64,000 nt of DNA, from contig QULP01000004.1 of assembly GCA_003481745.1 (NCBI GenBank), positions 186,001-250,000 on the forward strand, written 5' to 3'. The notes beneath the pieces were generated by a model. That model was not told the DNA's origin and did no database searches. It saw only the letters and a program-made list of their open reading frames with translations. Source of the stretch: Firmicutes bacterium OM04-13BH (GTDB taxonomy: Bacteria > Bacillota > Clostridia > Lachnospirales > Lachnospiraceae). The position numbers were made by a program, and so were the translations under genes. This document shows positions 7,944 through 16,138 of the stretch, piece by piece; the stretch's first letter is position 1, and each line of letters begins with the position of its first letter.

Positions 7944-8309
7944 CCACCTTGCGGAACCGTATTCTACACCCTGTCGGAACTTCTTGGCATTCTTGGCTTT
8001 GTAATACACCACAAGTCGGAGTGCTATGCCGCATGCCACACCAATCAGTAAATCCCTTGGGTGGAAGCTGGGCAAGGGATTGGCAAACAGCTTATCAAAG
8101 CGGTTCATGACTGCCATCATCTTATCGGAAGCATTTGTCCCCTCCGATACTCTCCACAACCATGCAACCTTGTCACAGAAATACCCAGCAAAGATATAGG
8201 GCAGATTCAAAAGCACTAGCTTCTTGGTATCCATACCTCCTGCTTTTTCTTTCAGATTTTTCGGGATTTCCGTCAGGTCTTTGGTTATGCCTTCAATGAT
8301 GTTACTCAA
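7944..8309 (-). pseudogene. virD4: virD4/traG type IV coupling protein, 5' fragment interrupted by the transposon
   Basis: About 122 N-terminal residues of a VirD4-family ATPase remain: a membrane region (LVLLNLPYIFAGYFCDKVAW, then LLIGVACGIALRLVVYY) and the conserved AKKFRQGVEYGSARW just before the nucleotide-binding domain. A full protein has about 600 residues; here the frame is cut at 7944 by the TnpX element. The gene starts with TTG at 8309, overlapping the pcfB stop in TTGA, the usual coupling for this pair. Without the ATPase domain it cannot work in conjugation. Confidence 0.85.
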
Positions 8310-8782
8310 GGGCTCTGCCCCCTGTCCTTATTCTTTTCCCGGCTCCGTTCTCTGTTCTTATTCTGTGATACTGCATCCCTAAAGCGTTTCAGTTTCTCCC
8401 TTACGGAAGTCCTGCCCTTTCGTTTCTCATTACCATAAACAAATTCCTTGAATGCCTGTGCTACTGCATCGGCATCCCTGCCCTTGAAAAATACCACATA
8501 TTTCGGCGGGTCCGTTGTCTTGTCTTTCTTGACGGCGAAATCAACATTATATTTACGAGCTACCCGCTCAAAGGATTTGATATTGCCGTCCGTCACTTCG
8601 ATAGACGAAACTCCCACGCCTTCGCCAACCAGCTTTTTAACAGAAGTTTTACCATGCGTTTTCTGTGCTTTCTGCCTGCGGTGGTTCAGATACATCCGCA
8701 TTGCAGCCTTCAAGACGTTGGCATCCAATTTAGCGGTCTTAATTACAAGAGCGATTGTTTTCTGCGTTACTTCCTCTTGCAT
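8306..8782 (-). CDS. pcfB: PcfB family conjugation protein (DUF3801)
   Basis: A 158-residue protein with the PcfB pattern: helical N-terminus (EEVTQKTIALVIKTAKLDANV), the KKLVGEGVGVSSIEVTD segment, and a basic tail. PcfB of plasmid pCF10 is an accessory factor that helps deliver substrate to the VirD4-type coupling protein. The gene is directly upstream of and overlaps virD4, the standard order in integrative conjugative elements. ATG 8782 follows GGAGGTACTT. The gene itself is intact, although its partner is disrupted. Confidence 0.88.
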   Translation of the reverse strand: MQEEVTQKTIALVIKTAKLDANVLKAAMRMYLNHRRQKAQKTHGKTSVKKLVGEGVGVSSIEVTDGNIKSFERVARKYNVDFAVKKDKTTDPPKYVVFFKGRDADAVAQAFKEFVYGNEKRKGRTSVREKLKRFRDAVSQNKNRERSREKNKDRGQSP

Positions 8783-9016
8783 AAGTACCTCCGATCTGCA
8801 TTTCCATGTGCGTATGCTCCGCTAAGGTGGAACATACAGCCGATGTAATAAATACCTCAGAATTCTCCTTTCCGCTTCTGGACATCGTGTCCAAAAGCAA
8901 TAAAAAAAGGGCAGCTATAAATCTCTCGACTTATAACTGCCCTGACGCTGTTTTATTTTTATTATTTTATTTCAAACTGACAAACAATAGTCTATCACTT
9001 CATTTCTACTATAATA
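8783..9016. other. Junction region between conjugative element and defence cluster
   Basis: No convincing gene. The right part contains the terminator described separately; the left part includes a GGACAC-GATGTCC-like palindrome near 8880-8893 and the ribosome site of pcfB. The cargo cluster to the right has probably been inserted here, but no direct repeat was found to mark the join. Confidence 0.4.
8902..8942 (-). terminator. Terminator of the HEPN/Toprim gene
   Basis: On the minus strand GGGCAG-TTATA pairs with TATAG-CTGCCC and is followed by seven T residues (8908-8902). It lies about 75 bases beyond the stop of the HEPN/Toprim gene and isolates that cluster from pcfB. Confidence 0.85.
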
Positions 9017-10270
9017 CTACTTTTCAAAAGCAGCAAAAATTTCCCTAAGTAGCAAATCGCACTCTTCCCATTCATCTAAAACAAGTTGATCCTGACTTCT
9101 TTTAACCTTCAATTTAAACTGTTTCAACACTTCTGATTTAGAAACTATTTCACCTTGATATGCATCTACTTTATCAATGTAGGATTTCCAACGAACAGGC
9201 TCGTATTCTCCACTTTTTTTCAGAATATCCTTACCAAGAAACATTTCTATTGAGCAAGCACGACCATTAATATTGTCTATTGAACTTCCTCCCGGTCCAA
9301 TAGTTGGATAATGGAGACACATTTCTAAATCTGGCAAGTGCATAATTCTTACATTTGATGGAATTGGAATATTTTTTAAAACTTTTATTTCACTTAAACC
9401 AGCTGAATCATTATCATATAATGCAATAATTCTATTCCTGATTCCAGCAGCAATAAATGCTTTTAAATAATGCGTTAAGTAATTTGTACTTCCCTGCACA
9501 ACATAAGTTGAAAAATCAATAAAAGAATAAAACTTTACCATGTGAGGATACAACAATTTCATTGCTTCAGATATAACTCTTGCATCTGTACTACCTTCTG
9601 TAAGTATAACTGTCTTAGATACTAAATACTCTTTTTCCTCTGGAACCTCATCACACCATCCACCCTCAAATAGATTTGTATAATCAAGAGTAATAATGTC
9701 TTCCGATTTAAATGCTTCTAAAATAATACGAAATACATCCCACGGTGATCCTATTTCTTCATCTAAATAATAGAAATCAATGCCAAAATATGTATCATCC
9801 TTACAATGTGGTAATGAGTCTAATACTATTTTCTCGCACAGAGAATTATTCTCTCCCCTGCATTTCTCTAATGATATATAATCACCATTCTCATAAATAT
9901 CGGACGCTAATATTGAAGAATACTTTTTTACTGCTCGGGCCCAATTTTCAAAGGTATACTCTCTTTCAATATTGTCATTATCGACTTCATCATCAAAATC
10001 ATCTTCTAAGTAGTCTAAATAATTCTTCTTATGGTATTCAAATAAACTTTTTGCCTTTAGAGTTGTATGTCCCATTACATCTAAACACATTTTTGCATTA
10101 TTAACAGTCTTAGTAAAATATCGTCTAGTAATACTTTCATCTAGTTCTTTGTCAAATACTTCTTCTATCGTCAAATCATCTTGACTAAAAATTGATAATA
10201 AATCACCAAAAGTATTTTTGCGTGATAAAAATTCATAACTTCCAATACATAGTCCAACAATCTCTCCCAT
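9017..10270 (-). CDS. HEPN/Toprim-associated domain protein (candidate anti-phage nuclease)
   Basis: A 417-residue protein. The N-terminus (MGEIVGLCIGSYEFLSRKN) matches the HEPN/Toprim-associated N-terminal domain. The second half contains a Toprim core with E225 in LTEGSTDARV and D286/D288 in ALYDNDSAG. Toprim domains bind metal and cut or process DNA; in HEPN/Toprim proteins they are thought to act in anti-phage defence, often abortive infection. A classical HEPN RX4-6H motif is not obvious. ATG 10270 follows AAGGAGGTAAC. It is the last of three minus-strand genes of similar base composition; its activity is inferred. Confidence 0.75.
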   Translation of the reverse strand: MGEIVGLCIGSYEFLSRKNTFGDLLSIFSQDDLTIEEVFDKELDESITRRYFTKTVNNAKMCLDVMGHTTLKAKSLFEYHKKNYLDYLEDDFDDEVDNDNIEREYTFENWARAVKKYSSILASDIYENGDYISLEKCRGENNSLCEKIVLDSLPHCKDDTYFGIDFYYLDEEIGSPWDVFRIILEAFKSEDIITLDYTNLFEGGWCDEVPEEKEYLVSKTVILTEGSTDARVISEAMKLLYPHMVKFYSFIDFSTYVVQGSTNYLTHYLKAFIAAGIRNRIIALYDNDSAGLSEIKVLKNIPIPSNVRIMHLPDLEMCLHYPTIGPGGSSIDNINGRACSIEMFLGKDILKKSGEYEPVRWKSYIDKVDAYQGEIVSKSEVLKQFKLKVKRSQDQLVLDEWEECDLLLREIFAAFEK

Positions 10271-10451
10271 GTTACCTCCTTGTCAGCGTTTTCTTCTTTG
10301 ATTAAGTGTTACTATATATTACTAATTCAGTACCATGGACCAGTATGAAGCATCCCCCAAGAATTGAACTAGTATGTTTACTATGATTACATTATTACTG
10401 CAAGCTGAAATCTACCGAATCAAAATAACTTATATAAATGGTTCATCAACT

Positions 10452-12170
10452 TTATATAACTGTTATTTCCCCAAGATGTACTGGTTCTTTTAGTTTAATT
10501 CTTTCATATCTCACCCTACTTGTCATTTCCCGTATTTCCGAGAACACATCACTTAATATTAATTGCCTCTTAGATGAATTATTTTCAAATAAATAAGCAA
10601 GCATAAAAATTGAAATGGCATGCCGATTTGTTCCATTATCATGATACTGTATCCTTTTATCAACAAAAAGATATAAGGTATCAACGTCTCCTTCCCTTGT
10701 AAAGTCAATCTGATTATCAAATAGCTCATTTAGTCTATTAATATCTCTTTCAAGATAGGTTTGATGTTTTTCCAATTGATTATCATATATTTTTTTTAAG
10801 GCATCTTCAATTCTTATATAATTCTCACGGTTTTGATATACATTTTCCTTCCATTTACATTCAATAATTAGCAACTTTTTGCCTATTTTATCATATATTG
10901 CAACATCAATATCACTATTAAGGGGCTTTCCCTTAAATGTCTCATTAGGTACTGAATAAACATAATTTGTATTATAAAGAATATTCGAATATTTATTCAC
11001 ATGATTAACAATATAATCAATTATTGACTGAGAAACCGTCTCATCCTTATTCTCGAAACGTATTCCTTTGTAGTAATGTCCATTTACTATCGAGAATTGA
11101 AAATCATTCAATACTATGGAGCTTGGTATCCAGATAATTTTATTCTTAAATTTTAACAGGGGAAATTCAGTAAAATTTCCACTTGTCACGTTAACATCCA
11201 TCGAAAAATAATCTATATAACTCATTACAGAATCTCTCGAGATTCCTATTTGCCTCCCTAATGCTAATATTTTGACGAGATCATACTGACATACATATTC
11301 CAATTCACCCACCATAGTCGACGAAGCCAACATATACTTCTGCATACAAAGCCTACTCAGATAATAAAGCAATGCCAAAAATGTGGCCAACTCATCTTTG
11401 CTCCCAATAATCACTTTATTCGTATTATCATCTAAGCTTCTAAGTGAAGACGACGATATCTTATTTAAGTCTGACATTACACGTTTCTTACACAACTCGA
11501 AATATTTAGTATCAATAACATTTGCCATTCTATTTAATATATTATAAAAAATATAAATCTTCTGAGGATGTTTTATTAACTCTTTCACATTGATTTTATC
11601 ATGCAAGTATTTCTCACATTCAACAAATATTTCTTTTTCTACCTCAAAATTCAAAGTATCATCTAAACCATAATAATATAATAATTCTTTATGATATTTT
11701 TCTGAAATGACAGGAAAATAGAAACCATATGTATTATCATCTTCAGGTTTTATCATTACCTTTGAAGCGCAATCACGTATTTCTCTTATTTGCTCTCCCC
11801 GCTTAAATTCGTCGTGCAATTGTAATACATACTCAACAAATGAATATTCTTCACCTAAACTAGGAACATATCTTTTCTTTGAAAACAAAATCTTCCTATC
11901 GGATATGAGCACCCTATGTATGTACCAATATATAGCTTCTCGAAGAGGATTTACTAAAATGAGATATTCATTAGAATCACCCAATCCCGCAGCTAAAGAT
12001 TCTTCAGATTTCATTTTATAGTTCATTTCTAACACGATAAGTGGAAAAAGAATTTCATAATAGAAATCATGATTAAATAACTGTAATTTTTCAGAAAATA
12101 CTCTGTCGACATCATTTTGTATAGCATCTGCAATTTTCTTTCTTAATTCATACTCTTGCTGTCTCTCCAT
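10452..12170 (-). CDS. PD-(D/E)XK nuclease-like protein, candidate defence gene
   Basis: A predicted 572-residue protein of largely unknown type. Near residues 418-440 it has the pattern NSDIDVAIYD followed by KKLLIIECKWK, i.e. an acidic residue, a beta strand and E-x-K, the core of PD-(D/E)XK restriction-endonuclease folds (NERD- and Mrr-like). The first 400 residues are helical without a known domain. ATG 12170 is preferred over the in-frame GTG at 12179, which overlaps the AAAAGGTGAGG ribosome site. It is encoded between the PIN-like and HEPN/Toprim genes with gaps of about 180-200 bases, so co-transcription is possible but not shown. Confidence 0.65.
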   Translation of the reverse strand: MERQQEYELRKKIADAIQNDVDRVFSEKLQLFNHDFYYEILFPLIVLEMNYKMKSEESLAAGLGDSNEYLILVNPLREAIYWYIHRVLISDRKILFSKKRYVPSLGEEYSFVEYVLQLHDEFKRGEQIREIRDCASKVMIKPEDDNTYGFYFPVISEKYHKELLYYYGLDDTLNFEVEKEIFVECEKYLHDKINVKELIKHPQKIYIFYNILNRMANVIDTKYFELCKKRVMSDLNKISSSSLRSLDDNTNKVIIGSKDELATFLALLYYLSRLCMQKYMLASSTMVGELEYVCQYDLVKILALGRQIGISRDSVMSYIDYFSMDVNVTSGNFTEFPLLKFKNKIIWIPSSIVLNDFQFSIVNGHYYKGIRFENKDETVSQSIIDYIVNHVNKYSNILYNTNYVYSVPNETFKGKPLNSDIDVAIYDKIGKKLLIIECKWKENVYQNRENYIRIEDALKKIYDNQLEKHQTYLERDINRLNELFDNQIDFTREGDVDTLYLFVDKRIQYHDNGTNRHAISIFMLAYLFENNSSKRQLILSDVFSEIREMTSRVRYERIKLKEPVHLGEITVI

Positions 12171-12371
12171 ATACCTCACCTTTTCTCATCAAATAATGTT
12201 CTTCTTAGCATGTTTTTCCATACGGAATTCCTTATAATCTATTAAATATGAATTGCATTCGTTTTTACAACTGGAATTTATTTCTCTCTTAGAACGAATT
12301 TTTTGAAGTAAGAAAGCAATACTTTCCACATATGATTACAATGAACGAACCGATATAGTATCACAAAAGTT

Positions 12372-14012
12372 TTATGGAGTAGCTGTTTTCTTACATAACA
12401 CGACCAAAGGTAAGGAAGGATCAGGTGCTTTCTTTTCACAATAGATGACATTGGTTTTGCATCCAAGATAACGATAAATTTCCATCGCCTGCGATGACAA
12501 TGCATAATCACAGGTAACAAAATAGTTACATTTTGACGCATAACAGATATGATCAACATCATAAAAACCACTTCTAATGGTTCTGTAAAACTCACGATCA
12601 TAAGTAGGATAAAAAGCTTTATATGTAAACTTTGTGCGCTTCTCAATTTTATTTCTGTGATAGCCTAATGCATTCATTAGTATAAAAAGAAGCCGAACCG
12701 CTTCTCTAATCTCGGAAAAGGTTCTTTCCTTTTTACAATAATCCTTAAAGTCCTCAACTGGAAAACGAGAACCACAAATCTCGTAAAATACCCTATTAAT
12801 GCTTTCGTTATCAATCATCTCATTCTTCGGATCAAATAACTGTGTAGATGTTAACAAAGAAATTTCCTTTCTGTGTGTTTCCACCTCTTTTTCGTCCCAT
12901 CTGAGTAATCCACACGTTTTTTCCTCTAGAGCCTCAAATGTAGCGCATTCTGACTCTTCAGCATACTGATTCAAAACCTGAAGTTTTTTCGCACGGTCAA
13001 AGCACACTTCTACAGGTTCTGTGAGAATTTTGAGACATCCGTCCCGAACCGGAAGGACTTCGCAGTTGCTACAAATTTTTGAAATATTATCTCGCCGTTT
13101 GCCCTCAAATATAGAATTGTCCATCCTACATACTTCCTCCATATGAGTAGGACTATACACAAATTGAATTTCATCCATTTCGGCATAATTATACAGTTGT
13201 GTGTGGAAAACTTCATTACTCTCATATAGTTGATAAACGCCAAAATCCATATACACAAGCGTTTTCTTTTCCAATACACATAACGGAATGTTCTTCGTCT
13301 GAAAGTCTCTACAAGTTGTTTTTATTTCAGTGTTCAGAATGTTGTCGATAGACCGTACTCTGTTCCATTCGTTCAGACTAATTTGAAGTTCCTTACGATC
13401 TTTTTTTTCCAGATATTTCCTTAACAACTGAACACTTTTTATCAATTCCAACCAGTCCACTCCGCTCGGACACTCATCCCACTGTTCACAAAAACCAACC
13501 GCTTCTAAATAATAATCTGCGATTACTGCTTCTATCTCTAATTTTTGTGTTTTCTCCATATCATCACTATGCATATTTTTAGCAATCATTTCTAAGTCAC
13601 TAAAAATAGTATAAGGTAAAACAGAACAAATATCACATCTTAGATTAATCTGATTAAGTCCCTTTTCTGTCATCAAAATGCTCGCATAAGTATTATATAT
13701 ATATCGATAATAAACAAAACATTCTGGTGTTGAGCATTTCCGGTCTGCGTATTTTGGTACATCATTTTCCGGATTAGGACATTCATGAAGCTCATGTATC
13801 TTGTCCAACAGGTGCAGCAAGGCATAATAATATTTCATCAGTATTAAATCAGCACATCGATCCTTTACGTTTTTCAACTGATTTTTTTCTCTTTCTCGTT
13901 GATACAAGTACATTCCCGCATAATTCGGCAAATCTTTACAGACTTTGCAAACCCAATTAATATCATTATCCGTACTTTCACAGGCAATATGACTATTAAA
14001 ATTTTCGCTCAT
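12372..14012 (-). CDS. PIN-like nuclease domain protein, candidate defence gene
   Basis: A predicted 546-residue protein. The middle and C-terminus show a PIN-like layout: D256 in LVYMDFGVYQLYE, glutamates 292-293 in SPTHMEEV, and D485/D487 and D502 in FYDVDHICYA and FVTCDYAL. PIN domains are metal-dependent RNases common in toxins and defence proteins. The N-terminal 250 residues are helical with several Cys pairs (WVCKVCKDL, KCSTPECF, LRCDICS), possibly zinc-binding. ATG 14012 follows AAAGGAG at eight bases, better than an upstream ATG at 14078. It is the first large gene of the cluster. The PIN call rests on motif spacing only. Confidence 0.6.
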   Translation of the reverse strand: MSENFNSHIACESTDNDINWVCKVCKDLPNYAGMYLYQREREKNQLKNVKDRCADLILMKYYYALLHLLDKIHELHECPNPENDVPKYADRKCSTPECFVYYRYIYNTYASILMTEKGLNQINLRCDICSVLPYTIFSDLEMIAKNMHSDDMEKTQKLEIEAVIADYYLEAVGFCEQWDECPSGVDWLELIKSVQLLRKYLEKKDRKELQISLNEWNRVRSIDNILNTEIKTTCRDFQTKNIPLCVLEKKTLVYMDFGVYQLYESNEVFHTQLYNYAEMDEIQFVYSPTHMEEVCRMDNSIFEGKRRDNISKICSNCEVLPVRDGCLKILTEPVEVCFDRAKKLQVLNQYAEESECATFEALEEKTCGLLRWDEKEVETHRKEISLLTSTQLFDPKNEMIDNESINRVFYEICGSRFPVEDFKDYCKKERTFSEIREAVRLLFILMNALGYHRNKIEKRTKFTYKAFYPTYDREFYRTIRSGFYDVDHICYASKCNYFVTCDYALSSQAMEIYRYLGCKTNVIYCEKKAPDPSLPLVVLCKKTATP

Positions 14013-14081
14013 ATTACACACTCCTTTGCACAATAAAACATTTTCATCTATTTTTAACTTACAAATACCAAGTTGCAAATC

Positions 14082-14216
14082 TCATTTTGCATTTCTATAT
14101 GAAGTTACAATATGACTTAGTGCAAATAATACTGATGCAATAATCAATAACACTGAACTACTCATAATCCCACTAAGCAGGAATAAAATTGAAAGAATAA
14201 TTGCACAGTAAATCAT
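14082..14216 (-). CDS. Possible small membrane protein (44 residues)
   Basis: A short reading frame translated as one long hydrophobic stretch (CAIILSILFLLSGIMSSSVL and LLIIASVLFALSHIV), i.e. two short transmembrane helices or a hairpin, with a basic tail. GAGGAGGG lies about ten bases before the ATG. It ends 69 bases before the PIN-like gene and reads the same way. Small membrane proteins occur beside some defence effectors, but this could also be a degraded gene end, because the frame continues upstream without a start. Confidence 0.35.
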   Translation of the reverse strand: MIYCAIILSILFLLSGIMSSSVLLIIASVLFALSHIVTSYRNAK

Positions 14217-14494
14217 TCCATCATAGCCCTCCTCAAATACCGATTGAACAAAATCGCTGCTCGATGGTCTGCCAAGGCTGTGGCGCAGTTTTATTTTTAT
14301 TAAAAAGCAGAAGAATTACTTTTCATAATCCGTTATTGTTAAGTTACCACACGAAACAACTGAACTAAGAAAGCTCCACTGCCTATGATAAGAATAACAT
14401 TTTCCAGTCTCTTCCGCAATCGGAATTATGACGCTAATGCACCTCCGAATAGGTAGATGTAATTATTAACACTACTTATTCTGGAGGTTTTATT
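14217..14494. other. Intergenic region between defence cluster and IS91-like element
   Basis: About 280 bases. It should contain the left end of the IS91-like element and possibly promoters of the minus-strand defence cluster. The ribosome site of the recombinase gene (CTGGAGG at about 14480) is clear. No other gene or long repeat is seen. Confidence 0.4.
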
Positions 14495-15343
14495 ATGTAT
14501 AAAGATATTTTTGAATCTATCCGCAATGAAGCGGAAAAACGTAACCTGCGTGAAAGAACTATTCAACTGTATTGCTCTGATGTCAGTTACTTCCTTCGTT
14601 GGATCGGAAAAAATGTTTCTGATCTTACACTTGAAGATGCGGAAAGTTTTCTTACTGCCAAACGTCTGGAAGGAAGGTCTCCTGAAACTCATAATCACTA
14701 TCGGTCTGCAATAAAGTTCTTATATAAAAAGGTGCTGAAGACTGTCTGGGATGATGACACTGTTCCAGCTATGAAAAGAGAGCGCAATCTTCCTGCCGTT
14801 CTGTCCTGCGATGAAATAAATGCAATCATTGACGCCACTCCGAATCTGAAACATAAAGCGATTATTGCAACTATGTATTCTTCCGGATTACGTGTATCGG
14901 AGGTTGTTCATCTTCATTATGATGACATTTCACGTACCAACATGACAATTCATGTTCGTGAAACCAAAGGCAGAATTGACAGGTATACAATTCTGTCTCA
15001 AAAGAATTTAGACCTTCTCACAGAGTATTGGTACAAATGTGGTCGCCCCAAAGATATCCTTTTCCCAAGTTCCTGGTCCGGTGGATATCTTGATATAGCC
15101 AGTGTTAACCAGTTCTTTAAGAAAAGTGCTAAACTCGCCGGCATTAACCGTCATGTTTCCTCTCATGCGTGCCGTCATAGTTTTGCCAGCCACTTATTCG
15201 AAAGTGGCACAGATATAAAATATATCCAGTCACTTCTGGGACATGTTGATCCTCGCTCTACAGATGTTTACCTTCATGTGAGCAACAAGACAATTCTGGG
15301 AATCCGCAGCCCGTTCGACAACCCGGAAGGTGGTGAATCATGA
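14495..15343 (+). CDS. Tyrosine recombinase/integrase of IS91-like element
   Basis: A 282-residue phage-integrase-family protein. The N-terminal SAM-like DNA-binding domain (residues 1-90) is followed by the catalytic domain with R133 (SSGLRVSEV), H224-x-x-R227 (HACRHSF), H250 (LLGHVDP) and nucleophile Y259 (DVYLHV). All catalytic residues are present, so the enzyme may be active even though the transposase is not complete. CTGGAGG precedes ATG 14495. Its stop overlaps the transposase start in ATGA. In this IS family it is thought to resolve or assist transposition intermediates. Confidence 0.88.
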   Translation: MYKDIFESIRNEAEKRNLRERTIQLYCSDVSYFLRWIGKNVSDLTLEDAESFLTAKRLEGRSPETHNHYRSAIKFLYKKVLKTVWDDDTVPAMKRERNLPAVLSCDEINAIIDATPNLKHKAIIATMYSSGLRVSEVVHLHYDDISRTNMTIHVRETKGRIDRYTILSQKNLDLLTEYWYKCGRPKDILFPSSWSGGYLDIASVNQFFKKSAKLAGINRHVSSHACRHSFASHLFESGTDIKYIQSLLGHVDPRSTDVYLHVSNKTILGIRSPFDNPEGGES

Positions 15344-16014
15344 GTAAGGATTGTACGATTCAGGATGTTTTTCATCGTTTTTATTCATCTTTTGAATCCA
15401 CACATAGTATTTCTCCCGCTCAGAGAAAAGCCGCTTACCACATCATGAATTGCAAAACCGGCGCCTTTGGTATGAATGTAAGCGTATGCGAGGACTGCGG
15501 CTGCATATCAGTCCACTATAACTCCTGCCGTGACAGGTGCTGTCCTATGTGTCAGGAGTTTCCAAAAGAAAAATGGGTAGATGCACGGCGTGAGGATATC
15601 TTAGATGCTCCTTATTTCCATGTGGTTTTTACAGTTCCGGAAGAACTTAATCCCATTATCTACAGCAACCAGAAAGTCTTATACACTGCTCTTTATCATG
15701 CGGCTTCAGATACTCTCAGTGAACTTGCTGCTGATTGTAAATATCTTGGGACTGATATCGGCTATATCTGTATCCTTCATACATGGGGAAGTACCATGAA
15801 TTTTCATCCTCATATCCATGCGATTGTTCTTGGTGGAGGGCTGGATGTGAAAAATCATTGGAAAGACAACGGGAAAGATTTTTTCCTTCCGATTAAGATA
15901 ATCTCAAAAACGTTTCGTGGAAAATACATGGCTGAACTTAGGCAACTTTGGGAAAATGACAAACTTGAATTTCATGGCTCAGCTGCCTTGGAAAAAATCT
16001 ATCCGGTCTTTTAA
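15340..16014 (+). pseudogene. IS91 family transposase, 3' truncated
   Basis: 224 residues remain of a protein that is normally about 370-400. The N-terminal zinc-binding region has Cys 50, 53, 55, 63, 67, 68 and 71. The HUH metal site is at residues 156-160 (HPHIH in NFHPHIHAIVLGGG). The sequence stops resembling the family after LEFHGSA near 15984 and ends in an unrelated tail, so the catalytic tyrosine region is missing. Probably inactive. Confidence 0.85.
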
Positions 16015-16020
16015 CAAAAT

Positions 16021-16081
16021 AAGCATAATTTAAAGATTTACGGCGGGCAAGTTGCCCGCCGTAAATCTTTAAATTATGCTT
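16021..16081. repeat. 61-nt near-perfect palindrome
   Basis: Two 30-base arms (16021-16050 and 16052-16081) are exact reverse complements around a single G. The centre CGGCGGGCAA/TTGCCCGCCG is GC-rich and the flanks are AT-rich. It lies between the convergent IS91-like fragment and ABC permease gene. On the plus strand it is followed by TTGATTTTTC, so a bidirectional terminator is plausible, but 30 perfect base pairs is unusually long for one. An IS terminus or a palindromic miniature element are alternatives. Confidence 0.9.
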
Positions 16082-16138
16082 TGATTTTTCCAGAAAATAT
16101 TTTACTTACTTTGTTTTTCATGAGTATGAATACAATTT

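Larger units (their letters stand above)
1..7944 (-). mobile_element. Tn4451/TnpX-type mobilizable transposon (right part; left end outside window)
   Basis: All hallmark genes of a TnpX-family mobilizable element are here: large serine recombinase next to TnpW, MobA/MobL relaxase, DUF3847 protein, ECF sigma/anti-sigma pair and a Toprim/AAA replication protein. Base composition is clearly more GC-rich than the AT-rich DNA to the right. The right boundary is placed at a GA dinucleotide (minus strand 7944-7943), where the open reading frame of virD4 suddenly stops matching its family. TnpX-type recombinases are known to use GA at the crossover. The left end lies outside the window, so the total size is unknown. 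Confidence 0.85.
14495..16014 (+). mobile_element. Truncated IS91-like element (tyrosine recombinase plus transposase fragment)
   Basis: A XerD-like recombinase gene overlaps by four bases a gene for an IS91-type HUH transposase, the gene pair seen in Firmicutes IS91-like elements. The transposase loses family similarity after about residue 215 (near 15984), so the right part of the element is deleted. Real outer ends were not identified. Confidence 0.75.

Noticed and set aside
12278..12646. Minus-strand frame overlapping the 3' end of the PIN-like gene
   Set aside because: Mostly inside the longer gene in a different frame and no ribosome site; the overhang has no similarity that I recognise.
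16021..16081. Palindrome as part of a CRISPR array or integron site
   Set aside because: It occurs once, has no spacers or repeated units, and no cas or integron genes are near. No CRISPR array was seen in the window.
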